From: Palsa-739 sp035532535
Lineage (GTDB): Bacteria; Actinomycetota; Thermoleophilia; Gaiellales; Gaiellaceae
Assembly (NCBI GenBank): GCA_035532535.1
Contig: DATKQT010000037.1
Span: forward strand, 4,528-68,527
Direction: 5' to 3'
DNA length: 64,000 nucleotides
The notes beneath the pieces are model-generated. The model saw nothing but the letters and a program-made list of their open reading frames with translations. It was not told the DNA's origin and did no database searches. A program made the position numbers and the translations under genes. This document shows, piece by piece, positions 23,557 to 32,175 of this stretch; position 1 is the stretch's first letter; every line of letters starts with the position of its first letter.

Positions 23557-24831
23557 GTGCCCGCGACCGTCGTCGTCGGAGCGCAGTGGGGCGATGAAGG
23601 CAAGGGGAAGATCGTCGACCTGCTCGCTCAGCAGTCGGATCTCGTCTGCCGCTATCAGGGCGGTCCGAACGCTGGGCACACGATCGTGATCGGCGACGAG
23701 ACCTTCAAGATCCGGCAAATCCCGACCGGCATCCTGAACCGCAAGCCGTGCGTCATCGGCAACGGCTGCGTCATCGACCCCGAGGTGCTGATCGAGGAGC
23801 TCGACCGCTTCGAGGCGCTGGGCTATCCCACCGACGAGGTGCACGTGTCCGGGAACGCGCACCTGATCATGCCGTGGCACGTCGCCATCGACCAGGCGAG
23901 CGAGCGGCGGCTCGGCAAGCTGCAGATCGGCACGACGAAGCGCGGCGTCGGCCCCGCATATGCCGACAAGGCGTCGAGGATCGGCATCCGCGTGCAGGAT
24001 GTGCTCGACCCGAAGATCCTGCGCCAGAAGATCGAGGTGGCGCTCGCCGAGAAGAACCTCTGGCTCGAGCGCATCTACGACGTCGAACCGTTCGGCCTCG
24101 AGGAGGTGGCGAGCCGCTACGAGGAGTACGCGCGGCGGCTGCGGCCGTACATCGGCGACACGTCGCTCATCGTCGACGAAGCGCTCCGCGCCGGGCGCGA
24201 CGTGCTCTTCGAGGGCGCGCAGGCGACGCTGCTCGATCTCGACCACGGCACCTATCCGTTCGTCACGTCCTCCAACCCGACCGCGGCCGGCGCCGCGATC
24301 GGCACCGGCATCGGCCCGACGCGGATCGACACCGTGATCGGCGTCGCCAAGGCGTACGTGACACGCGTCGGCGAAGGCCCGTTCCCGTCCGAGATCGACG
24401 GGCCTGAGCACGACCGCGTGCGCGAGCTCGGCGGCGAGTACGGCACCGTCACCGGGCGTGGCCGGCGCTGCGGTTGGCTCGACCTCGTCGCGCTTCGGTA
24501 CGCCGTGCGCGTCAACGGGATCGACCGGCTGGCGCTGACGAAGCTCGACGTGCTCTCACACTTCGCCGAGATTCCCGTCTGCGTGCGCTACCGGCTGCCC
24601 GACGGGACCGAGACCGAGCACTTCCCTGCGCACCAGAGCGACTTCCACGCTGCGCGGCCCGTGTACGAGACGCTCGCCGGCTGGGACGACGACCTCGACG
24701 GCTGCGCGTCGGTCGCCGAGCTGCCGGATACCGCCCGCGCCTACGTCGACTTCGTCGAGCGCGAACTCGAAGTCGCCGTCACGCTCGTCGGCACCGGCGC
24801 CGAGCGCGAGAGCGTTCTCACGCGCGCTTAG
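23557..24831 (+). CDS. purA: Adenylosuccinate synthase
   Basis: A 424-residue enzyme joining IMP and aspartate with GTP, the first step from IMP to AMP. The P-loop variant GAQWGDEGKGKIVD starts near residue 8, followed by YQGGPNAGHT. The IMP loop TTKRGVGPAYADK and the C-terminal TKLDVL guanine-binding motif are intact. Full length for the family. GTG start at 23557. Part of the extended purine region, here 15 bp after the permease stop. Confidence 0.96.
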   Translation: MPATVVVGAQWGDEGKGKIVDLLAQQSDLVCRYQGGPNAGHTIVIGDETFKIRQIPTGILNRKPCVIGNGCVIDPEVLIEELDRFEALGYPTDEVHVSGNAHLIMPWHVAIDQASERRLGKLQIGTTKRGVGPAYADKASRIGIRVQDVLDPKILRQKIEVALAEKNLWLERIYDVEPFGLEEVASRYEEYARRLRPYIGDTSLIVDEALRAGRDVLFEGAQATLLDLDHGTYPFVTSSNPTAAGAAIGTGIGPTRIDTVIGVAKAYVTRVGEGPFPSEIDGPEHDRVRELGGEYGTVTGRGRRCGWLDLVALRYAVRVNGIDRLALTKLDVLSHFAEIPVCVRYRLPDGTETEHFPAHQSDFHAARPVYETLAGWDDDLDGCASVAELPDTARAYVDFVERELEVAVTLVGTGAERESVLTRA

Positions 24832-24858
24832 GCGTCGCTCGCGATGCCGACCAGAAGA

Positions 24859-24885
24859 GGAGGCACCGATTCATTCGGCGCCTCC
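24859..24885. terminator. Hairpin between convergent purA and methyltransferase genes
   Basis: GGAGGC pairs with GCCTCC, and inside it CCGA pairs with TCGG around a TTCAT loop with one A-C mismatch between the stems. It lies in the 56-bp gap between two convergent stops. A bidirectional terminator is the likely role; no T-run is present on the plus strand. Confidence 0.5.
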
Positions 24886-24887
24886 GA

Positions 24888-25568
24888 TCAGGCCTTCGCG
24901 GCCCATGCGCGTCCGGTGAGCGTGAACGGGCCGTCGGGCTCACCGAGCTGACGGAAGAGCTCTGCGCGCGCGGTTGCGCGCTGCTCGTCGTCGAGCGCGA
25001 CGGCCCACTGGCCCCCGGGACCTACGCCACCCACGAGGGCCGACCAGAAGTCCTCGAAGTCGACGTAGTCGGCGTCGACTTCGAGCAGCTCCGACTCTGC
25101 ACCGTCTCCGACCAGTTGCTCGATCTCCAGGCGCGAGCGATAGGGCGAGTCCTCGCGCGAAGCGCCGAGTGCGTCACGCGTGCGGTTGATCGCGGCGAGC
25201 ATCTCCATGCCCTCGCGGTCCCACATGCACAGGGCGACGGTTCCGGCCACGCGCCGCATCTCGCGCACGCCGGCCGGTGCGTCGCTCATGAACGCGACCA
25301 CGAGCTGCGCCAGCGCGACGTCGAACGAGTCGTCCGGCCAGGGCAGCTCCTCCGCGCCCGCCTCGCGGACGTCGAGGCCGGGGAACCGCGAGTGCAGCGC
25401 GGCCGCGAACGCAGGCGATGGCTCCGCCGCGGCCACTTCTCCGCCGCGGCGCGCGAGCTCTGCGGTCAGTGCGCCCGTTCCGGCGCCGACGTCGAGCGAG
25501 CGCATCCCAGGCTCGACGCCGGCGAAGTCTGCGAACACGGGCGCGAGCCGCGTCGAGAAGCGGCCCAT
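24888..25568 (-). CDS. Class I SAM-dependent methyltransferase
   Basis: A 226-residue Rossmann methyltransferase. Motif I is LDVGAGTGALTAELARRG; the acidic end of strand 2 is AAAEPSPAF; motif for post-I is WPDDSFDVALAQLVVAFM. It resembles UbiE-type small-molecule methyltransferases. Substrate unknown. The frame is open a short way upstream (sequence DHAYDKF precedes the ATG), but no other start codon exists before a TGA, so the ATG at 25568 is used. It begins 20 bp after the mobA stop on the same strand. Confidence 0.82.
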   Translation of the reverse strand: MGRFSTRLAPVFADFAGVEPGMRSLDVGAGTGALTAELARRGGEVAAAEPSPAFAAALHSRFPGLDVREAGAEELPWPDDSFDVALAQLVVAFMSDAPAGVREMRRVAGTVALCMWDREGMEMLAAINRTRDALGASREDSPYRSRLEIEQLVGDGAESELLEVDADYVDFEDFWSALVGGVGPGGQWAVALDDEQRATARAELFRQLGEPDGPFTLTGRAWAAKA

Positions 25569-25587
25569 GAACTTGTCGTATGCGTGG

Positions 25588-26100
25588 TCAGAGGCCCAGA
25601 TCCTGCGGAGTATTCACGTTTCCGAGCAGCGACTCGTCGAGATCGACGACAGCGACGTCGAGGCCGGCGATTGCGCGGCGGATGGAGAGCTCGCCCGACG
25701 TGAGCGCCGTGAGTGCCGACTTCCGATACGCGCCGGGAAGCGGCCCTGTCTGCGGGACCGCGGCGTCGCGGCACGCCGCCGCGAGCGCACGCAGCGCGTC
25801 CGCCGTGACGTACGGCATGTCCACCGGCAGGACGACGCACGTATCGGTGCGCGCGGCGCGCAGCCCCGCGACGAGGCCGTGAATCGCAGCGCGCTCTTCG
25901 ACGCCGTCCGCAAGCACCGCGAACGGAAGCTCCTCGTCGCCCTTCCCGACTGCGATGCGCTCGTCGCACGCCGCACCGAGCGTCCGCCACGCGCGCTCTG
26001 CGAGCGTCTCGCCTTCGATGCGCGCGAGTGCCTTCGGCGAGCCGAACCGCGTGCTCGCCCCGCCGACCAAGAGGATTCCTGTTACGGGAGGATCCGCCAC
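25588..26100 (-). CDS. mobA: Molybdenum cofactor guanylyltransferase MobA-like
   Basis: A 170-residue nucleotidyltransferase. It starts with the P-loop-like LLVGGASTRFGSPKAL (GGxSxRxGxxK motif), and has VVLPVDMPYVT with the metal-binding Asp and the C-terminal NVNTPQDL. MobA attaches GMP to Mo-molybdopterin to make the MGD cofactor used by formate dehydrogenases and DMSO-reductase-family enzymes. GTG at 26100 overlaps the fdhD end by 19 bp, so fdhD-mobA are coupled. Somewhat shorter than E. coli MobA (194). Confidence 0.85.
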   Translation of the reverse strand: MADPPVTGILLVGGASTRFGSPKALARIEGETLAERAWRTLGAACDERIAVGKGDEELPFAVLADGVEERAAIHGLVAGLRAARTDTCVVLPVDMPYVTADALRALAAACRDAAVPQTGPLPGAYRKSALTALTSGELSIRRAIAGLDVAVVDLDESLLGNVNTPQDLGL

Positions 26101-26861
26101 GGCTCGGTGTAGACGTTGACCGAGCCGCCGCGGACGAAGCCGCACAGCGTCACGCCGCGATCGCCGGCGAGCTCGACCGCAAGGCTCGAGGGCGCACCGA
26201 CGGCGACGAGGATCGGGCAGCCTGCGACAGCGGCTTTCTGCACGAGCTCGAACGAGAGCCTGCCGCTGACACAGAGCACGTGCTCCGCGAGCGGCAGCAG
26301 TCCGTCGAGGAACGCCCGGCCGACGACCTTGTCGAAGGCGTTGTGCCGACCGACGTCCTCGCGCGCGCAGAGCAGGGTGCCGCCGGAAGTGAAGAGACCG
26401 GTCGCGTGCAGCCCTCCGGTGGCAGCGAACGTCGCCTGCTCCTCGCGCAGCCGGTCAGGCAGCGACGCGATCAGTCCCACCGGTACCTGCAGCTGCGAAT
26501 CGACGTGTGGAGCCTCGACCGCCACCGCCTCGAGCGCGCCCTTGCCGCAGACGCCGCACGAGGACGAGGTGTAGAAACTGCGCTGCAGGCGCGCCGCGTC
26601 GAAGCCGCCGGCATCGACGTCGATCGTGTTGACGGCGAGATCGTCCGGCACGCGCGCGTTCTCCGGCTGCAGGCCCTCGGAGAGGCAGAAGCCGAGTGCA
26701 AGTTCCTCGTCGTGTCCCGGCGTGCGCATGGTGACGGCGACCGGCGTCCCGCCGATGCGGATCTCAAGCGGCTCCTCGACGGCGACGCGGTCGCGCTCGG
26801 TCGCGCCGCCCGGCAGGCGCACGACCTCGACCTCGGCCGCCGCGTACGGCGGAACGTCCAT
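26082..26861 (-). CDS. fdhD: Formate dehydrogenase accessory sulfurtransferase FdhD
   Basis: A 259-residue protein. The family Cys pair is in SSSCGVCGKGALEAV (Cys-x2-Cys), and a further conserved block is CAREDVGRHNAFDKVVG. FdhD carries sulfur from a cysteine desulfurase to the MGD cofactor of formate dehydrogenase, which is essential for activity. ATG at 26861, 36 bp from the divergent purD GTG. Linked to mobA by overlap, and functionally to the fused MoaD-MoaE and to the selA/selB/tRNA-Sec set in this window. Confidence 0.93.
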   Translation of the reverse strand: MDVPPYAAAEVEVVRLPGGATERDRVAVEEPLEIRIGGTPVAVTMRTPGHDEELALGFCLSEGLQPENARVPDDLAVNTIDVDAGGFDAARLQRSFYTSSSCGVCGKGALEAVAVEAPHVDSQLQVPVGLIASLPDRLREEQATFAATGGLHATGLFTSGGTLLCAREDVGRHNAFDKVVGRAFLDGLLPLAEHVLCVSGRLSFELVQKAAVAGCPILVAVGAPSSLAVELAGDRGVTLCGFVRGGSVNVYTEPWRILP

Positions 26862-26897
26862 GACGGAGATGCTATGAGGCCGGGTTACGATCGCGCG

Positions 26898-28073
26898 GTG
26901 AAGGTGCTCGTGGTCGGGTCGGGTGGTCGCGAGCATGCGCTCGTGTGGGCGCTCGCGCGCGAAGGAGTCGAGCTGCACGCCGCGCCCGGGAATCCCGGCA
27001 TCGCCGCGCTTGCGCACTGCCATCCCGTCCGCGCGGAAGATCCGGCTTCGGTCATCCCGCTCGCGGCCGAGCTCGAGGTCGACCTCGTCGTCGTCGGTCC
27101 CGAGGCGCCCCTCGTCATCGGCCTCGCCGACGCGTTGCGTCGCCGCGGCATCCCCGTGTTCGGCCCGAGCGCGGCAGCGGCGCAGATCGAGGGCTCGAAG
27201 GCGTTCGCAAAGGACGTGATGGAGGCGGCCGGCGTCCCGACCGCGCAGACACTCGCGGTCGCGCGGCCGCCGTGCGTCGTCAAGGCGGACGGGCTCGCTG
27301 CCGGCAAAGGCGTCTGGGTGTGCCGCGACCAGGCAGCGCTCGACGCGGCGCTGCGCGCGGCGCAGGCGCTCGGTCAGCCCTTCCACGTCGAGGAGTTGCT
27401 CGAAGGACCGGAGCTGTCGGTGTTCGCGATCGCCGCCGGCACGCAGGCGATCGCATTGCCGGGCTCACGCGACTTCAAGCGCATCGGCGACGGCGACACC
27501 GGACCGAACACCGGCGGCATGGGCTCGTACAGCCCGGTGCCCGGCGCTCCCGACGTGGAGGAGATCGTGGAGACGATCCACCGGCCAGTGCTGCGCGAGC
27601 TCGCACGCCGGGGCACGCCGTTCTTCGGCCTGCTGTACGGCGGACTGATGCTCACCGAGCAAGGGCCGCAGGTGATCGAGTTCAACTGCCGCTTCGGCGA
27701 CCCGGAGACACAGTCGGTGCTGCCGCTGCTCGAGGGAGGCCTCCTCGAGGCACTTACAGCGACGGCGGCGGGGGACCTCGCCGGCGTCGAACTTCGAACG
27801 AACGCCCTCGCGGCCGTCACCGTCGTCATCGCATCTCGGGACTATCCCGAGCGCGGCGAATCGGGCACACCGATCGACATGGATGCGACGGAAGCGCTCG
27901 TCTTGCACGCGGGCACGGCCCTCCAGGAGGGCCGGCTCGTCACCAACGGCGGGCGCATCCTCAACGTCGTGGGGACCGGTGCATCGATCGCCGAAGCACG
28001 GTCTGCCGCGTACGCGGGCGTCGCGCACATAGATTTCGCGGGGATGCAGTTCCGGAGTGATATCGCTGGCTGA
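26898..28073 (+). CDS. purD: Phosphoribosylamine-glycine ligase (GAR synthetase)
   Basis: A 391-residue ATP-grasp ligase, purine step 2. It starts KVLVVGSGGREHAL; the ATP-grasp core has VVKADGLAAGKGVWV, GDGDTGPNTGGMGSYSP and IEFNCRFGDPETQ. Slightly shorter than E. coli PurD (429). GTG at 26898 puts the conserved N-terminus at residue 1; an ATG at 26874 would add eight residues. The 3' end overlaps purE by 17 bp. Confidence 0.95.
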   Translation: MKVLVVGSGGREHALVWALAREGVELHAAPGNPGIAALAHCHPVRAEDPASVIPLAAELEVDLVVVGPEAPLVIGLADALRRRGIPVFGPSAAAAQIEGSKAFAKDVMEAAGVPTAQTLAVARPPCVVKADGLAAGKGVWVCRDQAALDAALRAAQALGQPFHVEELLEGPELSVFAIAAGTQAIALPGSRDFKRIGDGDTGPNTGGMGSYSPVPGAPDVEEIVETIHRPVLRELARRGTPFFGLLYGGLMLTEQGPQVIEFNCRFGDPETQSVLPLLEGGLLEALTATAAGDLAGVELRTNALAAVTVVIASRDYPERGESGTPIDMDATEALVLHAGTALQEGRLVTNGGRILNVVGTGASIAEARSAAYAGVAHIDFAGMQFRSDIAG

Positions 28074-28467
28074 GATCGGGATCCTCGTCGGATCGGAATC
28101 GGACCGTGAGCGGATGCAGCCCGCGCTCGACGTGCTCGACGACGCCGGCGTCACCTATGAGTTCGAGGTGCGCTCTGCGCACCGCACACCCGACGCCGTC
28201 GCGGAGTACGCCCGCACCGCGCGTGAGCGCGGACTGAAGGTCCTGATCTGCGGCGCGGGCCTCTCGGCCGCGCTGCCGGGCGCGGTCGCGGCGCACAGCG
28301 ATCTCCCCGTGATCGGCGTGCCGTTCCGTTCCAGCATGAGCGTCCTCGACGGACTGGATGCGCTCCTTGCAATCGCCCAGATGCCGCCCGGCGTCCCGGT
28401 GGCGGCGGTGGGCGTCGACAACGCGAAGAATGCGGCAGCGCTCGCGCTGCGCATCCTGAATCGCTAG
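28057..28467 (+). CDS. purE: N5-carboxyaminoimidazole ribonucleotide mutase PurE
   Basis: A 136-residue enzyme for the carboxylation step to CAIR. Motifs are ILVGSESDRERM (phosphate site), SAHRTPD with the catalytic His, and the CGAGLSAALPG loop. In most class I PurE proteins the loop reads AHLPG; here His is replaced by Ala, a point worth checking. No purK was found in the window, so the N5-CAIR source must lie elsewhere or PurE acts on AIR directly. GTG start overlaps purD by 17 bp. Confidence 0.9.
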   Translation: MISLAEIGILVGSESDRERMQPALDVLDDAGVTYEFEVRSAHRTPDAVAEYARTARERGLKVLICGAGLSAALPGAVAAHSDLPVIGVPFRSSMSVLDGLDALLAIAQMPPGVPVAAVGVDNAKNAAALALRILNR

Positions 28468-28470
28468 TTC

Positions 28471-29532
28471 CTACCTGATGTTCGTGTAGGCGGCCGGAAC
28501 CCGCGCGGGTGCGTTGCCGCGCCCTTGCACGGCGAGCTCGCGCACGAGCATGCGGTGGGCGTCGCGCGGCTTGACCCCGTGGTTCGACGACGTGCGCTCC
28601 GTCATGACACCGGCGAACTTGACCGAGCGGTGGTACCGGTGCTGCGCGACCTGCGCGAGCGCCGCCCACTCGCGCGCCATCGTCCGGTTGTAGATCTCCG
28701 GGATTGCACGCGCGTACCGCATGCCGCCGGTGACATAGAACGCCTGGTGCGCGTTCCAGACGCCGCTCACGATGCCACCGTCGAGCGAGCCGTAGTTGTA
28801 GAGCGCATGGCCGACGCGCGAGTCCGCATAGCCGCGATAGAAGTCGCGCGTCCGCCAGAACGAACGATCCCACGCCGGCTCCACGTCATCAGCGGCAGCG
28901 GACGTGACGTGCGCGTCGAGGCCGCCGGCCCGGAGAGCGCGCTGGAGCGTCACCGTCTCGCGCGCCCAGTTGCGGCCCGCGTTGTAGACGCTCGGGACGC
29001 TCGGGTGATAGTTGCTCGTGCCGCGCGCCAGCGCGATGCGGTCGCTCGAGCCGCGCGGCAGGCAGGCGGCGTAGCCGCGCGCGTAGTCGAGCATCGCGCG
29101 AGTGATCGTCGTGTTCCCGGCGAACGCGCCGGAGAAGAGCATCGTCCCGTACGTGTGGCCGTTGTACGACGGCTTGCCGAAGTCGAGGATGACGACGCCG
29201 GTGGCGCCGCGCTGGGCTGCGCCACAGCCTTGCCGGTGGAAGAGACGTGGCGACGTCGTGCGCTCGTACAGCGAGATGGTCGCGCGTGTCGGCGCCTTTG
29301 GCTTGGGATCTGCCTCGGCGCGCTTCGAGATGTGCGCCGCAGCGATGAAGAGCGGATTGAGACTCGCGAGGTACTGGGCTTGTTGTGGGGGCGGCGCGAC
29401 GGCGGCGCGGGCCTTCTGTGGCGGGCCGATGAGGAGCAGCGTGACGATCAGGCAGAGGAGGCCGGCGATGCAGGCGCCGAGCACGGCCGGGCCCCGCTTA
29501 TAAACGAGATTTACACAGTTTTCAACCGACAT
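28471..29532 (-). CDS. Secreted or membrane-anchored hypothetical protein
   Basis: A 353-residue protein with an uncleaved-looking N-terminal membrane segment (LGACIAGLLCLIVTLLLIG, residues 18-36), then an extracytoplasmic domain. Features include VVILDFGKPSYNGHTYGTMLFSG, RGYAACLPRGSSDRIALARGTSNYHPSV and two cysteines about 50 residues apart that may form a disulfide. It has the look of an extracellular glycan- or wall-related protein, but no family could be named. Its 3' end is 3 bp from the purE stop (convergent) and its 5' end is divergent from purB. Confidence 0.7.
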   Translation of the reverse strand: MSVENCVNLVYKRGPAVLGACIAGLLCLIVTLLLIGPPQKARAAVAPPPQQAQYLASLNPLFIAAAHISKRAEADPKPKAPTRATISLYERTTSPRLFHRQGCGAAQRGATGVVILDFGKPSYNGHTYGTMLFSGAFAGNTTITRAMLDYARGYAACLPRGSSDRIALARGTSNYHPSVPSVYNAGRNWARETVTLQRALRAGGLDAHVTSAAADDVEPAWDRSFWRTRDFYRGYADSRVGHALYNYGSLDGGIVSGVWNAHQAFYVTGGMRYARAIPEIYNRTMAREWAALAQVAQHRYHRSVKFAGVMTERTSSNHGVKPRDAHRMLVRELAVQGRGNAPARVPAAYTNIR

Positions 29533-29580
29533 ATCTGCACCAACGTATCGGCGCCTCCGGCCGGCCGCCCTCCCCCGAGT

Positions 29581-29601
29581 GAGGGAGTCAGGTGCTCCCT
29601 C
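29581..29601 (+). promoter_or_regulatory. Hairpin just upstream of purB
   Basis: GAGGGAG, loop TCAGGTG, CTCCCTC: a perfect 7-bp stem ending 13 bp before the purB GTG. It may overlap the 5' untranslated region or an operator in the 82-bp divergent gap. It resembles no known riboswitch by eye. Confidence 0.3.
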
Positions 29602-29614
29602 TAGACTGGGGCCA

Positions 29615-30910
29615 GTGATCGCCCGCTACTCCCGACCGGCCATGGCCAGGATCTGGTCGGAGGAGGGCAAGTTCTCAGCGCTTCTCGACGTCGAGAAGGC
29701 CGCGACGCTCGCCTGGGCCGAGCTCGGGACGGTGCCCCAAGAGGCGGCTGAGGTGATTTCTCAGGCCCCGGCGCCGGCCCCTGAACGGGTCGCGGAGCTC
29801 GAACTGACCCTCCACCACGACATCGCGGCCTTCGTGGACGCCGTCGCCGAGCAGCTGGGGCCTGAGGGGCGCTGGTTCCACTACGGCCTCACCTCGTCCG
29901 ACGTCGTCGACACGGGGCTCGCCCTTCAGATCCGCGAGGCCGGCCGGCTCCTGCTCGAAGGCCTCGACCGAGCCTTTGCCGTAGTCGTCGCACGGGCCGA
30001 GGAGCACAGGTTCACGCTGCAGATGGGCCGGACGCACGGCGTCCATGCCGAGCCGACGACGTTCGGCCTCAAGCTCGTCGGCTGGGCGTTCGAGCTCGAT
30101 CGGGGACGTGCACGGATCGGGCGCGCGCTCGAGGGCATGCGCGTCGGCAAACTGAGCGGCGCCGTCGGCACGTATGCCGCGACCGACCCGGAACTGGAGC
30201 GCATCGCATGCGAGCGGCTCGGGCTCGAGCCGGCGCCGACCTCCACCCAGATCATCCAGCGCGACCGGCACGCCGAGCTCCTGTGTGCGCTCGCCGTCGT
30301 CGCGTCGTCGCTCGACACGTTCGCGCTCGAGATCCGCCACCTCGCGCGCACCGAGGTGGCCGAGGTGCAGGAGCCGTTCGGCAAGGGGCAGAAAGGCTCG
30401 TCGGCGATGCCGCACAAGCGCAACCCCGTCGTCGCGGAGCGCATCTGCGGCCTCGCGCGCGTCGTCCGCGGCGCGGCGCTCGTCGGGCTCGAGAACGTTG
30501 CGCTCTGGCACGAGCGCGACATCTCGCACTCGTCCGCGGAGCGCGTCGTGATCCCCGACGCGTTCCTCGCGCTCGACTACATGCTCGACCGCTTCACCTG
30601 GCTCGTCGACGGCCTCGTCGTGAGGGCAGAACGAATGAGGAGCAATCTCGAGGCGAGCCACTATCTCTTTTTCAGCCAGCGCGTGCTGCTCGCCCTCGTC
30701 GAATCGGGGCTGGAACGCGACGAGGCATATCGCCTCGTGCAACGAGACGCGATGCGCGCGTGGGACGAGGAGCTCGACTTCCGGGAGCTCGTCCGCGCCG
30801 ACGACGAGATCGCTTCGCGAATCGATCTCGATGCCGTCTTCGACCTCGATGCCTACACGAAGCATGTCGACACTGTGTTCAACCGCCTGAAGGAGCCCGT
30901 CCATGCCTGA
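29615..30910 (+). CDS. purB: Adenylosuccinate lyase
   Basis: A 431-residue fumarase-superfamily lyase acting twice in purine synthesis (SAICAR to AICAR, and adenylosuccinate to AMP). The signature loop is GSSAMPHKRNPV; the other active-site regions are TSSDVVDT and MGRTHGVHAEPTTFG with the catalytic His. Full length. GTG at 29615 gives the standard N-terminus IARYSRPAMARIWS. The last 8 bp overlap purC, so purB-purC are coupled. Confidence 0.96.
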   Translation: MIARYSRPAMARIWSEEGKFSALLDVEKAATLAWAELGTVPQEAAEVISQAPAPAPERVAELELTLHHDIAAFVDAVAEQLGPEGRWFHYGLTSSDVVDTGLALQIREAGRLLLEGLDRAFAVVVARAEEHRFTLQMGRTHGVHAEPTTFGLKLVGWAFELDRGRARIGRALEGMRVGKLSGAVGTYAATDPELERIACERLGLEPAPTSTQIIQRDRHAELLCALAVVASSLDTFALEIRHLARTEVAEVQEPFGKGQKGSSAMPHKRNPVVAERICGLARVVRGAALVGLENVALWHERDISHSSAERVVIPDAFLALDYMLDRFTWLVDGLVVRAERMRSNLEASHYLFFSQRVLLALVESGLERDEAYRLVQRDAMRAWDEELDFRELVRADDEIASRIDLDAVFDLDAYTKHVDTVFNRLKEPVHA

Positions 30911-31763
30911 AGCCGTGCACGTCGGATCCGGAAAGATCCGCGAGCTCTACGCGCTCGACGACGAGCGTCTACTCCTCGTCGCGAGCGACCGCATCTCGAC
31001 GTTCGACGTCGTCCTCCCGACCGAGATCCCGGACAAGGGCCGCGTGCTCACCGGGCTCTCCGGCTTCTGGTTCAGCCTCCTGCGCGAGCTCGTCCCGAAT
31101 CACATGCTCGCGATCCGCGAGGACGGCCGGTCGATGGAGTGCCGCAAGCTCGAGATGCTGCCGATCGAATGCGTCGTGCGCGGATACCTCGCCGGCTCGG
31201 GCTGGAAGGACTACCAGGCGACCGGCTCGACGTCGGGCCATGCGCTGCCGGAGGGGCTGCTCGAGTCGGACAAGCTGCCGTCGCCGATCTTCACGCCGGC
31301 GACGAAGGCCACGACGGGACACGACGAGAACATCACGCGCGACCAGGCGGCGGAGCTCGTCGGCGAGGGACGCCTACGAGAGGTCGAGGCGGCCGCCATC
31401 GAGGTGTACAGAGTCGCCGCCGAGCACGCGCTCGGCGCCGGAATCATCATCGCCGACACGAAGTTCGAGTTCGGGCTCGACCAGCACGGTCATCTCGTGC
31501 TCGGCGACGAGGCGCTGACGCCCGACTCGTCGCGCTTCTGGCCCGGCGACGCCTACGAGCCCGGCCGCGCGCAGGACAGCTTCGACAAGCAGTTCGTGCG
31601 CGACTACTGCGAGTCGACGGGCTGGGACAAGACCTATCCGGGGCCGGACCTCCCGGCCGACGTCGTGCAGGCGACGCGCGCGAAGTACGTCGAGGCGTTC
31701 GAGCGGCTGACGACCATCCCGTTCCCGGCGTATCTCGAAAACCCGTCGGTCGTACTCGGATGA
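30903..31763 (+). CDS. purC: SAICAR synthetase
   Basis: A 286-residue ATP-dependent ligase adding aspartate to CAIR. Recognisable segments are GSGKIRELY, VASDRISTFDVVLPTEIPDKG, ECVVRGYLAGSGWKDY and ADTKFEFG, with a C-terminal DKQFVRDYCESTGWDK typical of the longer bacterial/fungal-type PurC. ATG at 30903 overlaps the purB stop. Followed by a 172-bp structured gap before purS. Confidence 0.96.
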   Translation: MPEAVHVGSGKIRELYALDDERLLLVASDRISTFDVVLPTEIPDKGRVLTGLSGFWFSLLRELVPNHMLAIREDGRSMECRKLEMLPIECVVRGYLAGSGWKDYQATGSTSGHALPEGLLESDKLPSPIFTPATKATTGHDENITRDQAAELVGEGRLREVEAAAIEVYRVAAEHALGAGIIIADTKFEFGLDQHGHLVLGDEALTPDSSRFWPGDAYEPGRAQDSFDKQFVRDYCESTGWDKTYPGPDLPADVVQATRAKYVEAFERLTTIPFPAYLENPSVVLG

Positions 31764-31935
31764 AGGGAACTCTCACGTTCCCGACGCCGCGCTGGCAAGC
31801 GAGGCAAGCCGGCGGCGCGCGGGACAGTGCAGTTGGGCACGACCAAGCGCCGACGGCGCAGCATCGCGCAGCCAGCGGTGCGAGCCTTCGGCGGAGCGCG
31901 GCTCCGCCGCGCGTGAGCCGAAGGCGGTCAGGGAC
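31764..31935 (+). other. Structured 172-bp gap between purC and purS
   Basis: This is the only sizeable gap among same-strand pur genes and holds several inverted repeats. They are GGGAAC/GTTCCC directly after the purC stop (31765-31782), GCGCCG-A-CGGCGC near 31846, and a perfect 9-bp stem CGGCGGAGC-GCG-GCTCCGCCG (31889-31909). The 5' arm CCTTCGGC (31885-31892) can instead pair with GCCGAAGG (31917-31924), an alternative stem that ends 11 bp before the purS GTG. No open frame of note. Possible terminator/antiterminator leader for purSQ. Confidence 0.45.
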
Positions 31936-32175
31936 GTGAGAGCGACGGTTCTCGTGCGGCCGAAGGAGGGCATCCTCGATCCGCAGGGCGACGCGGTCGA
32001 GCGCGCGCTCGAGCATCTCGGCTTTGCCGTATCGGGTGCGCGCGTTGGCAAGGTCGTCGACCTCGAAGTGACCGCCGACGACGAAGCGGGCGCGCGTGAG
32101 CAGGTCGAGCGCATGTGCGAGCAGCTGCTCGCAAACCCACTCATCGAGTCGTACGAGATCGAGCTGCATGGCTAG
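31936..32175 (+). CDS. purS: Phosphoribosylformylglycinamidine synthase subunit PurS
   Basis: A 79-residue protein with the PurS pattern: VLVRPKEGILDPQGDAVERALEHLGF near the start and VERMCEQLLANPLIESYEIEL at the end. PurS dimers bridge PurQ and PurL in the three-part FGAM synthetase of Gram-positive bacteria and archaea. GTG start at 31936. The last 8 bp overlap purQ. Confidence 0.95.
   Translation: MRATVLVRPKEGILDPQGDAVERALEHLGFAVSGARVGKVVDLEVTADDEAGAREQVERMCEQLLANPLIESYEIELHG

Noticed and set aside
26028..26897. purD extended upstream to 26028
   Set aside because: The upstream part is antisense to fdhD and has no similarity to GAR synthetase; the GTG at 26898 matches the family start.
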